DNA of 64,000 nucleotides from Actinomycetota bacterium (GTDB lineage Bacteria > Actinomycetota > Aquicultoria > SURF-47), in the NCBI GenBank assembly GCA_003599235.1, contig QZJE01000010.1, forward strand, positions 1 to 64,000, in the 5' to 3' direction. The notes under the pieces were generated by a model that did no database searches, was not told the origin of the DNA, and saw only the letters and a list, made by a program, of their open reading frames with translations. The first letter of the stretch is position 1; each line of letters begins with the position of its first letter. Below, one piece after another: positions 17,316-27,636 of this stretch. Both the position numbers and the translations under genes were made by a program.

Positions 17316-17879
17316 ATGGACAGAGAAAAAATTGAGCAAGGTGTAAAACTAATACTTAAAGGCTTAGGTGAAGATCTTCAGCGCGAAGGCTTAGTTGATA
17401 CTCCTAGGCGTGTAGCTAAGATGTATGAGGAAATATTTAAAGGCTACACCGAACCGGTTGAAAAGGTAATTAGCGTTCAATTTTCTGAAAATCACGATGA
17501 AATGGTTTTAGTAAAAGATATTCCTTTTTATTCTGTTTGCGAGCATCATTTGCTTCCCTTTATCGGCAAGGCCCATGTTGCCTACATCCCTGGCAAACAA
17601 GGCAAAATTACCGGTATTAGCAAGCTTGCCAGAGTTGTTGACATTGTTGCCAGACGCTTACAGGTTCAAGAAAGACTTACTACTAAAATTGCCGATGTGT
17701 TAACCAAGACTCTAAAGCCCAGAGGGGTCATTGTTATTATCGAGGCTGAACATTTATGTATGAGCATGCGAGGAGTAGGTAAACCAGGGCATAAAACTGT
17801 TACTTCGGCGGTGAGAGGAATTTTTAGGACCAGCCAGGCTACCCGGGCTGAGGCTATGACTATTATCGGAGCACAGTAA
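17316..17879 (+). CDS. folE: GTP cyclohydrolase I
   Basis: Converts GTP to dihydroneopterin triphosphate, the first step of folate synthesis. The 187-residue length is typical. Zinc-site Cys and His appear in [12 protein letters not shown] and the second Cys in [12 protein letters not shown]; the pocket motif is [22 protein letters not shown]. It is first in folE-folP-folK. A TATAAT at 17287-17292 gives a possible promoter, and GGGGAAAT precedes the ATG. Confidence 0.97.
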   Translation: MDREKIEQGVKLILKGLGEDLQREGLVDTPRRVAKMYEEIFKGYTEPVEKVISVQFSENHDEMVLVKDIPFYSVCEHHLLPFIGKAHVAYIPGKQGKITGISKLARVVDIVARRLQVQERLTTKIADVLTKTLKPRGVIVIIEAEHLCMSMRGVGKPGHKTVTSAVRGIFRTSQATRAEAMTIIGAQ

Positions 17880-17912
17880 ATTAGTAAGTAGTCAGTAGTA
17901 AGTGGTAAGTAG

Positions 17913-18758
17913 GTGATAGATATTAAAGTTGGCAATAGGGTCTTTGACTTCAGTAAACGTACTTACTTGATGGGTATCTTAAATATAACTCCGGATTCCT
18001 TCTCTGATGCAGGAAAGTATTTTAACCAACAAAAAGCAATTAATCATGCTTTAGAGATGGTTAACAGCGGTGCTGATATTATCGATATTGGCGGGGAGTC
18101 TACCAGACCTGGCTCTGTTGCAGTAAGCCTTGAAGAAGAACTGCAGAGGGTAATTCCAGCGATAAAAGCAATTAAATCTTCTGTAGATATTCCCATATCG
18201 ATTGATACCAGCAAGCCGCAAGTAGCTAAACAAGCAATTGAAGCCGGGGTTGATATGGTAAATGATGTAGCTGGTTTAAGAGATAGAGAACTAATGAAAG
18301 TGGTAGCCGAGGCTAATATTCCAACTTGCATAATGCACATGCAGGGAAAACCAAGAGTGATGCAAGACAATCCCAAATACGATGATGTAGTAGGCGACAT
18401 AAAAAAGTTTTTATCCATGCAAGCTCAATCGGCGATTGAAGCAGGTTTAGATTCAAAAAACATTACTATTGATCCGGGAATAGGTTTTGGTAAAACCTTG
18501 GAGCATAACTTGGAGATTTTACGCCGTTTAAAAGAGTTTAAGGATGCCGGATATCCGATATTAATTGGGCCCTCCAGAAAATCCTTTATCGGAGCTATTA
18601 CCGGAAAAGAAGTGGAAGAAAGAGTCTGGGGTACGCAAGCCTCTGTTGCCTGTGCCATTTTAGGAGGAGCTGATATAATAAGGGTTCATGATGTGGCCGA
18701 GATGAAAGAAGTGGCAACTGTAACTGATGCCATTATTGGGAAGCATACAAGTGGCTAG
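17913..18758 (+). CDS. folP: Dihydropteroate synthase
   Basis: Joins p-aminobenzoate to the pterin pyrophosphate. Signatures: MGILNITPDSFSDAG, DIIDIGGESTRPGS, the SIDTSKPQVA strand, and GPSRKSFIG with the substrate Lys. The 281 residues match the family. The start is GTG, placed inside a run of short repeats (GTAAGTAGTCAGTAGTAAGTGG). folK begins inside its 3' end. Confidence 0.96.
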   Translation: MIDIKVGNRVFDFSKRTYLMGILNITPDSFSDAGKYFNQQKAINHALEMVNSGADIIDIGGESTRPGSVAVSLEEELQRVIPAIKAIKSSVDIPISIDTSKPQVAKQAIEAGVDMVNDVAGLRDRELMKVVAEANIPTCIMHMQGKPRVMQDNPKYDDVVGDIKKFLSMQAQSAIEAGLDSKNITIDPGIGFGKTLEHNLEILRRLKEFKDAGYPILIGPSRKSFIGAITGKEVEERVWGTQASVACAILGGADIIRVHDVAEMKEVATVTDAIIGKHTSG

Positions 18759-19257
18759 TGTTGTATATTTGTCCCTTGGATCAAATATTGGCGAAAGAAA
18801 AAAGAGTTTAGAAGAAGCAATTAAGGAACTAAAAACCAAATTAGGAATCCTAGCAATTTCCTCAGTATATCAAAGTAAACCAATTGGACTAGAAGACCAG
18901 CCGGATTTTTATAATCTAGTTATAAAAGCAAGAACTGATTTAAATCCACATCAATTGCTTGATTATATTCAGCATATTGAGGTTAACTTAGGACGTAAGC
19001 GGGAAGCTCGTTGGGGCCCTAGGACTATAGATATTGATATTTTGTTGTATAATAACCAGGTAATTTCAAGCGACAGGTTGGTAATACCTCATCCAAGGAT
19101 GATTGAAAGGCTTTTTGTCCTTAAACCTCTACTAGAGGTTGAGCCTGAGCTGGAATTGCCGGATAGAAAAGAAGTGAAAAATTACTTAGAAAAAATAAAA
19201 AATCAGAAGGTAGAAAAAATTACAGAGATTGCCACGCCCCGCAGGGGCTCGCAATGA
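18751..19257 (+). CDS. folK: 6-hydroxymethyl-7,8-dihydropterin pyrophosphokinase
   Basis: Activates the pterin for FolP. Motifs: YLSLGSNIGERK, the RWGPRTIDIDILLY signature, and IPHPRMIERLFVLKPL. I prefer GTG at 18751 over the track's ATG at 18727, because homology begins at VVYLSLGSN and this start overlaps folP by 8 bases. The last residues (EIATPRRGSQ) come from a palindromic repeat that has replaced the native end. No folB (dihydroneopterin aldolase) is next to it, so that step must be encoded elsewhere. Confidence 0.93.
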   Translation: MASVVYLSLGSNIGERKKSLEEAIKELKTKLGILAISSVYQSKPIGLEDQPDFYNLVIKARTDLNPHQLLDYIQHIEVNLGRKREARWGPRTIDIDILLYNNQVISSDRLVIPHPRMIERLFVLKPLLEVEPELELPDRKEVKNYLEKIKNQKVEKITEIATPRRGSQ

Positions 19258-19299
19258 CGTCATTGCGAGGAGTTCTAATTTAGTCGACGAAGCAATCTC
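19225..19299. repeat. Two head-to-head palindromic elements at the folK end
   Basis: Copy A (19225-19259, inverted) and copy B (19258-19299) each run CGTCATTGCGAG to GCAATCTC and meet at GACGTC. Copy A encodes the folK C-terminus including its stop. They are the same element as at 712-747 and 2475-2513. The double hairpin could also end transcription or protect mRNA before panB. Confidence 0.75.
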
Positions 19300-19305
19300 A
19301 AAAGG

Positions 19306-20124
19306 ATGACTATGGAGACCGATATGGATAAAGTAACGACTTCAATACTAAAAGAGATGAAATCTAAAGGTGAAAAAATCACTATGCTTACGGCTTACGA
19401 TTATCTTATGGCATCTTTGTTGGACGAAGCCGGTATCGATATTTTAATGGTCGGCGATTCGGTAGGAAATGTATTTTTAGGCTACGACAATACTTTGCCG
19501 GTTACCATGGAGGACATGATCCATCACACCGCGGCAGTAGCCCGGGGAGTAAAGAGGGCTATGGTTATTGGGGATATGCCGTTTATGTCATACCAAGCCA
19601 GTTTATCTGAAGCAATAAGAAATGCCGGCCGGTTTTTAAAAGAAGCGGGGGCTGTTGGAGTTAAGTTAGAAGGTGGGGCAGCTGTGGCTGACACTGCTAC
19701 TGCTATTGTTAAATCGGGTATTCCGGTAATGGGGCACTTAGGCTTAACTCCTCAATCGATTCATTTGCTAGGCGGCTATGGCCTGCAAGCAAAGGATGAA
19801 GCTCAAGCTGAAATGCTAATATCAGATGCCAGGATGTTAGAAGAAGCAGGTTGCTTTTCTTTGGTGTTAGAGAAGATCCCGTCCAAACTAGCCAGGCAAG
19901 TAACAGAGGCGGTAAGCATACCAACTATTGGTATTGGAGCAGGGAAATACTGTGACGGTCAAGTGCTGGTTACTCCTGATATGTTGGGCATGTTTAAGAA
20001 GTTCACTCCCAAGTTTGCCAAGCAATACGCCCAGCTTGGTAAAGCTATTAATTCAGCTGCTAGTAGCTATATCAAAGAAGTAAAGACGCAGAAGTTTCCA
20101 GGCAAAGAACATTCTTTTGAATGA
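19306..20124 (+). CDS. panB: 3-methyl-2-oxobutanoate hydroxymethyltransferase
   Basis: First step of pantothenate synthesis, using methylene-tetrahydrofolate. Motifs: [38 protein letters not shown] and [16 protein letters not shown]. The 272 residues are typical. ATG at 19306, 19312 or 19324 are all possible; GGAG before 19324 favours the last, but N-terminal length varies in the family. The stop overlaps panC by 4 bases. Confidence 0.96.
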   Translation: MTMETDMDKVTTSILKEMKSKGEKITMLTAYDYLMASLLDEAGIDILMVGDSVGNVFLGYDNTLPVTMEDMIHHTAAVARGVKRAMVIGDMPFMSYQASLSEAIRNAGRFLKEAGAVGVKLEGGAAVADTATAIVKSGIPVMGHLGLTPQSIHLLGGYGLQAKDEAQAEMLISDARMLEEAGCFSLVLEKIPSKLARQVTEAVSIPTIGIGAGKYCDGQVLVTPDMLGMFKKFTPKFAKQYAQLGKAINSAASSYIKEVKTQKFPGKEHSFE

Positions 20125-20963
20125 AGTCTATACAATCGATTCTTAAGGTAAAAAAAGAATTACAAAGTGTTAAAGATTCAGGGCTATCAATTGGCTTTGT
20201 TCCTACCATGGGGTTTTTTCATAAAGGCCACTTAAAGCTGATGGAAGAGGCCAAGAAGGAAAACGACTTAGCGGTAGTAAGTATCTTTGTTAATCCCACT
20301 CAGTTTGGAGAAGGCGAAGACTTTGGTAAATATCCGCGTGACCTAAAACGCGATCAAGAAATGGCAGAGTCAGCTGGTGTTGATATAGTTTTTAACCCAT
20401 CTGCTGAGGATATATACCTTGACGGCCTTCAAACCGAAATTGCAGTAAGCAAGCTATCCTCTGTATTATGCGGCAAAAACCGTAAAGGGCATTTCACCGG
20501 GGTAGCTACTGTAGTTGCTAAGCTACTAAACATAGTAGAGCCGGATAAAGCTTATTTCGGCCTTAAGGATTATCAGCAGTACTTAATAGTTTGTCAGATG
20601 GTTAAAGATTTAAATATAAACGTTAATATAGTAGGTGTTCCTACAGTAAGAGACGAAGATGGTCTGGCGGCAAGCTCACGAAACATTTATTTAGCCTATG
20701 ATGAAAGAGAAGAAGCATTGATTTTATATGAATGTTTAAAGAAAGCTCAAAGGCTGCTTGATGGGGGGATAAGAAATACGTCGCAGATAAAAAAAGTGCT
20801 AAAAGAAATGCTAGACCTAAAAAATCTTGTTACACTAGAGTATCTGGAAATAGTTAATAAAGATACTTTAGAGGCAGTAGAAAATATTGAAAATCAGGCT
20901 TTGGTAGCTATAGCAGCTAAGGTGGGCAAAGCTAGGCTTATCGACAACATGGTCATCGGTTAA
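20121..20963 (+). CDS. panC: Pantothenate synthetase
   Basis: Condenses pantoate and beta-alanine with ATP. The nucleotide-binding motifs are [15 protein letters not shown] and, for [22 protein letters not shown] and the [11 protein letters not shown] stretch are also family marks. It is translationally coupled to panB. Confidence 0.96.
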   Translation: MKSIQSILKVKKELQSVKDSGLSIGFVPTMGFFHKGHLKLMEEAKKENDLAVVSIFVNPTQFGEGEDFGKYPRDLKRDQEMAESAGVDIVFNPSAEDIYLDGLQTEIAVSKLSSVLCGKNRKGHFTGVATVVAKLLNIVEPDKAYFGLKDYQQYLIVCQMVKDLNINVNIVGVPTVRDEDGLAASSRNIYLAYDEREEALILYECLKKAQRLLDGGIRNTSQIKKVLKEMLDLKNLVTLEYLEIVNKDTLEAVENIENQALVAIAAKVGKARLIDNMVIG

Positions 20964-20992
20964 GGGACTTAAAGCTTGAAAGTTTTCAAAGT

Positions 20993-21030
20993 GGGGACAT
21001 TCCTCTATCCACTTTAAGAGGTGTGTCCCC
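20993..21030. repeat. REP-like hairpin between panC and panD
   Basis: GGGGACA..CCTCT, loop, AGAGG..TGTCCCC: a 38-base palindrome with an inner and an outer stem. This sequence type (GGGGACATTCCT ... GTGTCCCC) resembles REP elements linked to REP-associated transposases, judged by pattern memory. It may end transcription or stabilise panBC mRNA. Confidence 0.55.
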
Positions 21031-21042
21031 GATGGAGCGATT

Positions 21043-21420
21043 ATGCAACGCATAATGTTAAAAAGTAAAATACATAGGGCAACTGTAACTGAAGCTAATT
21101 TGCACTACAGTGGCAGTATAACTATTGATGATGAGCTGCTTAAAGCAGCTAACATATTAAACCATGAGAAGGTGGCTATTGTTAACGTAACTAACGGAGC
21201 CAGACTGGAGACTTATGCTATAGCCGGCACAAAAGGGCAAATAACCATCAATGGGGCTGCTGCCCATCTATGCCATAAAGGAGATACGGTAATCATTATC
21301 TCATATGCTAATTTGGCTGACGAGGAAGCTAAGCAGCATCATCCCCTTATTGTGCATGTTGACCAAAACAACAACCTGGTTGACTCGGTAGAATACACTC
21401 AAAGCGAAGATGATTGTTAA
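21043..21420 (+). CDS. panD: Aspartate 1-decarboxylase
   Basis: Makes beta-alanine for PanC. The zymogen self-cleaves at Gly-Ser within [10 protein letters not shown] to give the pyruvoyl group. [15 protein letters not shown] and [13 protein letters not shown] are conserved. GGAG six bases upstream supports ATG 21043. The stop overlaps nadA by 7 bases, linking CoA and NAD precursor synthesis. With panB and panC it completes the pantothenate branch. Confidence 0.95.
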   Translation: MQRIMLKSKIHRATVTEANLHYSGSITIDDELLKAANILNHEKVAIVNVTNGARLETYAIAGTKGQITINGAAAHLCHKGDTVIIISYANLADEEAKQHHPLIVHVDQNNNLVDSVEYTQSEDDC

Positions 21421-22340
21421 TGGAGACATTTTTATCAGACCAAGAATTAGTCTCTAAAATAAAGGATTTAGCTTCTAAAAAAGATGCGGTAATCCTGGCT
21501 CATAATTATCAACGTCCAGAGATTCAGGATATAGCCGACTATGTGGGTGACTCTTTGGGGCTATCCCGCCAAGCTGCCTCAACTGATGCTGATATTATTA
21601 TCTTTTGCGGTGTTCACTTTATGGCTGAAACCGCCTACATCTTAAGCCCTCAAAAAACGGTTATTTTGCCAGAGATAGAAGCTGGTTGCCCTATGGCTGA
21701 TATGGCTACCGCTGAACAATTAAAGCTTAAAAAAAATCAACATCAGGAAGCTACCGTAGTGACTTATGTTAATTCCTCGGCGGCAGTTAAAGCTGAAAGC
21801 GATATTTGCTGTACCTCATCTAACGCTGTTAAGGTAGTCGAAAGCCTCAATAGTGATGATATTTTATTTGTTCCTGATAAGAACTTAGGGGCCTATGTTG
21901 CCAAGCAGACCGGCAAAAATGTTATTTTGTGGGATGGTTTTTGCCCTACCCATCATCATATTAGAGCCGGGCAAATATTGGCTTTAATAAAAGAGCACCC
22001 TCAAGCTGTTTTTATGGCTCATCCGGAATGTACAGAGGAGGTTTTAGCTTTAGCTAATCATATTGACAGCACCTCAGGTATGTTTAGCTGGGCTAAGCAA
22101 TCGGATGCAAATGAAATAATTGTTGGCTCAGAGATGGGAATGCTGCACCGCTTGCAAATAGAAAACCCTAATAAAATATTCTATCCTGCCAGCAATCAAA
22201 CAATTTGTCCTAATATGAAGCTAATTACGCTGGATAAAGTCTACGATAGCTTGCTTAAATTGGAGCCAAAAATAACGGTACCTGAGCAAATACGTCTGAA
22301 AGCTTTAGAAGCAGTGGATAAGATGGTGAAAATAGGGTAA
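21414..22340 (+). CDS. nadA: Quinolinate synthase
   Basis: Makes quinolinate from iminoaspartate and dihydroxyacetone phosphate. It needs a 4Fe-4S cluster; candidate ligands are Cys in [16 protein letters not shown] and [30 protein letters not shown] at the N-terminus is the family signature. An oxygen-sensitive cluster enzyme fits an anaerobe. First of nadA-nadB-nadC. Confidence 0.96.
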   Translation: MLMETFLSDQELVSKIKDLASKKDAVILAHNYQRPEIQDIADYVGDSLGLSRQAASTDADIIIFCGVHFMAETAYILSPQKTVILPEIEAGCPMADMATAEQLKLKKNQHQEATVVTYVNSSAAVKAESDICCTSSNAVKVVESLNSDDILFVPDKNLGAYVAKQTGKNVILWDGFCPTHHHIRAGQILALIKEHPQAVFMAHPECTEEVLALANHIDSTSGMFSWAKQSDANEIIVGSEMGMLHRLQIENPNKIFYPASNQTICPNMKLITLDKVYDSLLKLEPKITVPEQIRLKALEAVDKMVKIG

Positions 22341-22346
22341 TGGTCA

Positions 22347-23933
22347 ATGGTCAAAGGTAGGCGTTATCTTACTTCGTTTAATCTCAAAGAACTAAATACT
22401 TTAAATACAGATGTATTAGTAGTGGGCAGCGGCATTGCAGGGTTAGTAGCTGCCATTAAAATAGCTCAAAAACACAGGGTAATATTAGTATCTAAAAGCC
22501 GACTTGAAGATACGGCTACCTGGTATGCTCAAGGCGGGATTGCCTCGGCTTTATATAAACCAGATTCTTTCAAACTCCATTTTGAGGATACCATTAAAGC
22601 AGGCGCAGGTCTTTGTGATAGCAAAGCAGTAGAAGTGCTTGTTAACGAAGGCCCTGATGCCATTGATTTTTTATTGAGGGCAGGGGCACAGTTTGATAAA
22701 GACCAAAATGCTTTTGATTTAGCCAGAGAAGGAGGGCATTCGGTAGCCAGGATTATTCACAGAAAAGATGCTACCGGCTCAGAGGTCCAGGGAAAACTGG
22801 TAAAAACCGTTTTGGCAAATCCTAAAATTAAAGTAGTGGAGAATGCTTTTGCTGTTGATGTTTTAACTAACGATGACTCAAGTTGCTTCGGAGGACTCTT
22901 CTACGACTTTAGTGGCCTTTTTGCAATCATCTCTAAGGCTACAGTGCTTTGTACCGGTGGGGCCGGCCAGCTATATAGCCAAACCACTAACCCGAAAATA
23001 TCTACCGGTGACGGAATTGCTATGGCTTACCGGGCAGGGGCTAAGATTGCTGATATCGAGTTTATCCAATTTCATCCGACCAGCTTGGTAGGGCAGAGTT
23101 CTCCCAGACACTTAATTACCGAAGCTCTAAGGGGAGAGGGAGCGTATCTAAAAAATAAGAAAGGAAAGCGTTTTATGAAGGGCATACATCCTTTAGCTGA
23201 GCTTGCTCCAAGAGATATTGTGGCTAAAGAGATAATTAAACAAATGCGTAAAGATAAAACTGATTTTGTAATGCTTGATGCGACCCATCTTGACTCAAAA
23301 ATATTGAAATCCAAGTTTCCAAATATTGTTACAATCTGTGAACAAAATGATTATGATCTGACTAAGGATTGTATCCCGGTGTCCCCGGTTGCTCATTTTT
23401 TAATCGGAGGGATAAATACTAATTTAGATGGCCAAAGCTCTATCGACGGTCTTTATGCCAGCGGAGAGACTGCTTGTACCGGAGTACACGGTGCTAACCG
23501 CTTAGCTAGTAATTCCTTGCTTGAAGGAGTAGTCTTTAGCAGACGTATTGCCAAATGTCTAAATAGTGGATTGCCCAAAATACATCCTAATAAAAATCTA
23601 AAGCATGTAAAATCTGTTTCCAAAAAAGCAATAGACAAGAATGCCTTGGAAAAATTGTCTAGAGTAATGATGGGAAAAGTGGGTTTGGTAAGAAACGCCA
23701 AAGGGCTTAAAAGCGCCCAGGATTTCTTTAATAGGAAACCAAACTTTGGAGTTGGTCATAATGCTTTGGAGATAGCTAATATGTACTGTCTTGGCCAGCT
23801 GATAACTACAAGTGCGATGCTGCGTCAAGAGAGCCGCGGAGTACATTACCGTAGTGACTTTTCCAAAGAAGCTAAGAAATGGCAAAAACATATTATTCTG
23901 GGTCTTAATGAACAGGTAAAGTATTATGAATGA
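22347..23933 (+). CDS. nadB: L-aspartate oxidase
   Basis: FAD enzyme that makes iminoaspartate for NadA. FAD motif VVGSGIAGLVAAIKIA, active-site region TWYAQGGIASA and EGGHSVARIIHRKDATGSEV, and GLYASGETACTGVHGANRLASNS. Length 528 is normal. Its start codon lies in the second copy of a tandem ATGGTCA repeat, so ribosome-binding context is odd. The stop overlaps nadC by 8 bases. Confidence 0.96.
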   Translation: MVKGRRYLTSFNLKELNTLNTDVLVVGSGIAGLVAAIKIAQKHRVILVSKSRLEDTATWYAQGGIASALYKPDSFKLHFEDTIKAGAGLCDSKAVEVLVNEGPDAIDFLLRAGAQFDKDQNAFDLAREGGHSVARIIHRKDATGSEVQGKLVKTVLANPKIKVVENAFAVDVLTNDDSSCFGGLFYDFSGLFAIISKATVLCTGGAGQLYSQTTNPKISTGDGIAMAYRAGAKIADIEFIQFHPTSLVGQSSPRHLITEALRGEGAYLKNKKGKRFMKGIHPLAELAPRDIVAKEIIKQMRKDKTDFVMLDATHLDSKILKSKFPNIVTICEQNDYDLTKDCIPVSPVAHFLIGGINTNLDGQSSIDGLYASGETACTGVHGANRLASNSLLEGVVFSRRIAKCLNSGLPKIHPNKNLKHVKSVSKKAIDKNALEKLSRVMMGKVGLVRNAKGLKSAQDFFNRKPNFGVGHNALEIANMYCLGQLITTSAMLRQESRGVHYRSDFSKEAKKWQKHIILGLNEQVKYYE

Positions 23934-24762
23934 TTTAGGCGAGCTAAAGTCCATCGATAACATAATAAAAAACGCCTTGGCCGAAGACTTAAGTGACAGC
24001 GGTGATGTTACTACAAGGACAGTTGCCCAAGATAGACAAGCCGAGGGTGTTTTCAAGGTTAAAGAAAATGGAATTGTTGCCGGCTTAATGATTATAAGAC
24101 GCTGTTTCGAGTTATATGATAACCAAGTTGAGATCGAGCTATTGGTTAGCGATGGTGATTTTGTACAACCGGGAACTTCTGTTGCTAAAGTAAAAGGCTT
24201 ACTTTCAAGCTTGCTTACTGTTGAGCGGACAGTCCTTAATTTTTTATGCCACTTAAGCGGCATTGCCAGCATTACCTATCAATTTATTGAAAAAGTCAAA
24301 CCCTATAAGGCTCAGATACTAGATACCCGGAAAACTACTCCGGGACTGAGAATGCTAGAAAAATATGCTGTTAAGATCGGTGGGGGAATAAATCATCGTT
24401 TTGGCTTATACGATATGGTCTTGATAAAGGATAACCATAAGCAGTTTACTGATATCGCTACTGCTATTAAAAGAGCTAAGAAAACTGGTCTTAAGGTTGA
24501 AGTAGAAACAGATAGCTTTGAAGAGCTGAAAACAGCTCTAACACAAGAGCCGGATGTTATTATGCTCGACAATATGGGGATTGAGGATATTAAGGCTGCT
24601 TGCCAATTAGCAAAAGGTAAAGTTAAGTTAGAAGCCTCTGGTAACGTTACTTTAGAGAACGTAGAAGAAATAGCCAAGACGGGTGTGGATTATATCTCGG
24701 TAGGTGCCATAACTCACTCTGCAAAAGCGCTTGATATTAGCTTTACAATTTTAGGTAGTTAA
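23926..24762 (+). CDS. nadC: Nicotinate-nucleotide pyrophosphorylase (carboxylating)
   Basis: Converts quinolinate and PRPP to nicotinate mononucleotide. Motifs: DTRKTTPGLRMLEKYAVKIGGG, NHRFGLYDMVLIKDNH, IMLDNMG and LEASGNVTLENV. The last gene of the NAD unit. Its 3' end overlaps the convergent nuoN end by 20 bases, so the two transcripts share antisense sequence. Confidence 0.96.
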   Translation: MNDLGELKSIDNIIKNALAEDLSDSGDVTTRTVAQDRQAEGVFKVKENGIVAGLMIIRRCFELYDNQVEIELLVSDGDFVQPGTSVAKVKGLLSSLLTVERTVLNFLCHLSGIASITYQFIEKVKPYKAQILDTRKTTPGLRMLEKYAVKIGGGINHRFGLYDMVLIKDNHKQFTDIATAIKRAKKTGLKVEVETDSFEELKTALTQEPDVIMLDNMGIEDIKAACQLAKGKVKLEASGNVTLENVEEIAKTGVDYISVGAITHSAKALDISFTILGS

Positions 24763-26161
24763 AAATTTTGAGGCTTAGCTGCCAGATAGGACGCTGGGCG
24801 ATTCCTAAGAAAATAATGGCAATAGTAGCCATGCCCAAAGCAATATTGGTAGGAACTGCAATCCCGGTAATCTTTTTAATCTTAGTCTCGCTTAAATACA
24901 TTGCTCTAATGACCTTTGAATAATATCCAAACGAGATAACAGAGTTAATAAGCAAGGCAACAGCTAACCATGATCTTCCATTGGCAACTGCATCTTGAAG
25001 TATATAGAACTTGCCGAAAAACCCAGCAAATGGCGGCAGTCCTATCAATGATAGAAAAGATATAGTCATAACGAAGGCCAAGACAGGGTTGGTTTCACTC
25101 AGTCCTGTATAACCATCAATATCATCAGTATCTACCTCAGTTGAGCGGGCATACATAACAAAAAATACACCAATGGTGGAAAAAACATAAGTAATTAAAT
25201 AGAAAAACATCGCTGAAATACTAGCATGAGTGCCTACAGCCATAGCAACCAGGGGATATCCTATATGAGATATTCCGGAGTAAGCCATCATTCTCTTTAT
25301 GTTATTCTGAGGTAGGGCCATTACATTTCCAAGAGTCATGGTAATAACAGCTAAAGTACCAAACCACAGTGGCCAGTTGGCTTTAGTAGCGATTAGACCT
25401 ACAAAGAAAAAGCGGCTTATAGCCACAAAAGCTCCCAGTTTTAAAACGGTGGCCAAATAAGAAACCACTACCAAAGGAGCGCCTTCATAGGTATCGGGGG
25501 CCCAGAAATGAAATGGTACCAAAGTAATCTTAAAACCAAAACCCACAATGCAGAATAGACTGGCGATGATTATAATAGGTGGAAATCCATGTGAAAGGGA
25601 TTTAGCAATGCCTTCTAACTCTAGTTGTCCGGTTATGCCAAAAATCATTGTTAAACCATAAAGCCAAAATATAGATGACATTACCCCCAAGAGAAAGTAT
25701 TTAATGGCTGCCTCGCCTGCTTTAGCCATATCTTTCCTAAAAATAACCAGGATATACATAGGAATGGTGCTTAATTCAAGTCCAAGATAAATAGTAATTA
25801 AGGTTCTGGCCCCTGTTAAAATCATAGCTCCGCAAACAGAGAATAATAAAAGGGCGAAAAATTCACCCTGGTGTTCTTGAATAGTACGGGTGTTCTTAAT
25901 AGCTGCTAAATTAACCATTATACAGGCTACAATAATAGAAACTCTTATTAGCATAGCCAGGTCGTCTATTTGCAAAGTTCCTAAAACAATGCCTCGCTTA
26001 GACCAAAAAACAGCCATATATATAAGAGCTAAAAAAAGGCCGGATAAAGAAACGTAGGAAATAGCATCTCTTTTGTTTTCTGCAATAAACATATCGACCA
26101 CAAGTACCAGTAATCCGGTGGTCATTATTATTATTTCAGGCCCTAATGCTATTAAGTTCAT
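24743..26161 (-). CDS. nuoN: NADH-quinone oxidoreductase subunit N
   Basis: Membrane antiporter-like subunit next to the J/K core of complex I. About 14 helices; the TM5 Glu (GLELSTIPMYIL), TM7 Lys (GFKITLVPFHFWAPDTYEGAP) and ISHIGYPLVAMAVG are family marks. 472 residues is typical. Last gene of the minus-strand operon. Confidence 0.94.
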   Translation of the reverse strand: MNLIALGPEIIIMTTGLLVLVVDMFIAENKRDAISYVSLSGLFLALIYMAVFWSKRGIVLGTLQIDDLAMLIRVSIIVACIMVNLAAIKNTRTIQEHQGEFFALLLFSVCGAMILTGARTLITIYLGLELSTIPMYILVIFRKDMAKAGEAAIKYFLLGVMSSIFWLYGLTMIFGITGQLELEGIAKSLSHGFPPIIIIASLFCIVGFGFKITLVPFHFWAPDTYEGAPLVVVSYLATVLKLGAFVAISRFFFVGLIATKANWPLWFGTLAVITMTLGNVMALPQNNIKRMMAYSGISHIGYPLVAMAVGTHASISAMFFYLITYVFSTIGVFFVMYARSTEVDTDDIDGYTGLSETNPVLAFVMTISFLSLIGLPPFAGFFGKFYILQDAVANGRSWLAVALLINSVISFGYYSKVIRAMYLSETKIKKITGIAVPTNIALGMATIAIIFLGIAQRPIWQLSLKIFNYLKL

Positions 26162-26178
26162 AAGTATTTATTAACCTC

Positions 26179-27636
26179 CTATAACTTGCTTAACAATGGA
26201 ATAAGCGCTGATTTGATTAACCTAAGCAAGGGAGCAGGAACTATGCCGAAAGTAATAATTAATAATATTACTGGACTAACCATTATTGCTTCCCTGGCCG
26301 TTAGATCTCCTATCTGAAATAATTTTTTCGGTTCCTTAAGATTGATTTTGTTTATCATAGTAAGGATATATCCGAAAGTCATAATAATGCCTAAACAAGC
26401 TAGTATGGCATAGCCTGTGTTAGCCTTGGCTGATCCCATCAGGACATATAATTCACCGATGAAACCAGATAATGACGGCATTCCGGCAGAGGCAAAAGAG
26501 CCGAAGACCAAAAGAGTTGCCAGAGTGGGAATCTGCCAAATCAATCCATGAAGCTCAGATATTAACCTGGTATGATAACGCTCGTATACTAAGCCGACTA
26601 ACATAAACATGAGGCCGGTAATAAGGCCATGGCTCATCATTTGAAAGACGGCTCCTTGAATGCCGTAATTATTTAAAGTGACAAAACCTAGAGTAACAAA
26701 TCCCATGTGACTGATCGATGAATAGGCAACCATCTTTTTCAAGTCGTCTTGAGCCATAGCCAGGTAAGCACCATAGATGATACTGATAAGTGCCATGACG
26801 GCAATGTAGGGTGCAAATCTGGCAAACGCTTGTGGTACCATGGGGATAATAATCCTGATAAAACCGTAGCCACCCATCTTAAGCAATATACCAGCTAAAA
26901 GGACACTAGCGGCAGTTGGTGCTTGAACGTGGGCATCAGGAAGCCAAGTGTGAAACGGAAAAATCGGCAACTTAATGGCCAATCCTAGGAATATACCAAG
27001 GAAAGCTAATGTCTGAACATGCATTGAATATGCCCTGACGGGATTAGCAAGAGCAGCAAAACTAAAAGAGTGAGCTCCGGAATAAAAGTATAGGCCTAAG
27101 ACCCCAAGTAACATAAAAACACTACCAAACAGGGTATACAAGAAGAATTTAATAGCCGCATATTCCCGTCTGGTCCCTCCCCAGATCCCAATCAAGAAAT
27201 ACATGGGAACTAAGCCTATTTCCCAAAAGATATAAAATAAAATGAAATCCAAAGAGACAAATACGCCAGCCATTGAACCGGCTAGAATTAGAATGAAAAT
27301 AAAATATTCTTTTACTCTTTTATCGACGATAAAGGAGTAAATTAGTGAACCTACCAAAAGGAGACTGGTAAGCATTAAGAAGGCTATGCTGATTCCATCA
27401 GCTCCAATGTAGAAACTAATGCCGGCTTCCTTAATCCAAGCGACATTGCGAACAAACTGAAACCCCCCTTTATTGATATCATAAACTGCATATACAGCAA
27501 TACTAAGAGCTAAACTTATTAGTCCGAACAACAAGGCTGTCCATTTAATCAGCTTATCGTTATTTTTTGGCAACAGGGCAATTACCAATGCTCCAACCAT
27601 CGGATTAAAAACGATTATGGCTAGAATCCATTTCAT
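26179..27636 (-). CDS. nuoM: NADH-quinone oxidoreductase subunit M
   Basis: Antiporter-like proton channel. Key residues appear in YIFWEIGLVPMYFLIGIWGG (TM5 Glu), AIKLPIFPFHTWLPDAHVQAP (TM7 Lys) and AGILLKMGGYGFIRI (TM8 Lys), with GMPSLSGFIGE (TM12 Glu). 485 residues. Its start overlaps the L-like gene stop by one base. Confidence 0.95.
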   Translation of the reverse strand: MKWILAIIVFNPMVGALVIALLPKNNDKLIKWTALLFGLISLALSIAVYAVYDINKGGFQFVRNVAWIKEAGISFYIGADGISIAFLMLTSLLLVGSLIYSFIVDKRVKEYFIFILILAGSMAGVFVSLDFILFYIFWEIGLVPMYFLIGIWGGTRREYAAIKFFLYTLFGSVFMLLGVLGLYFYSGAHSFSFAALANPVRAYSMHVQTLAFLGIFLGLAIKLPIFPFHTWLPDAHVQAPTAASVLLAGILLKMGGYGFIRIIIPMVPQAFARFAPYIAVMALISIIYGAYLAMAQDDLKKMVAYSSISHMGFVTLGFVTLNNYGIQGAVFQMMSHGLITGLMFMLVGLVYERYHTRLISELHGLIWQIPTLATLLVFGSFASAGMPSLSGFIGELYVLMGSAKANTGYAILACLGIIMTFGYILTMINKINLKEPKKLFQIGDLTAREAIMVSPVILLIITFGIVPAPLLRLIKSALIPLLSKL

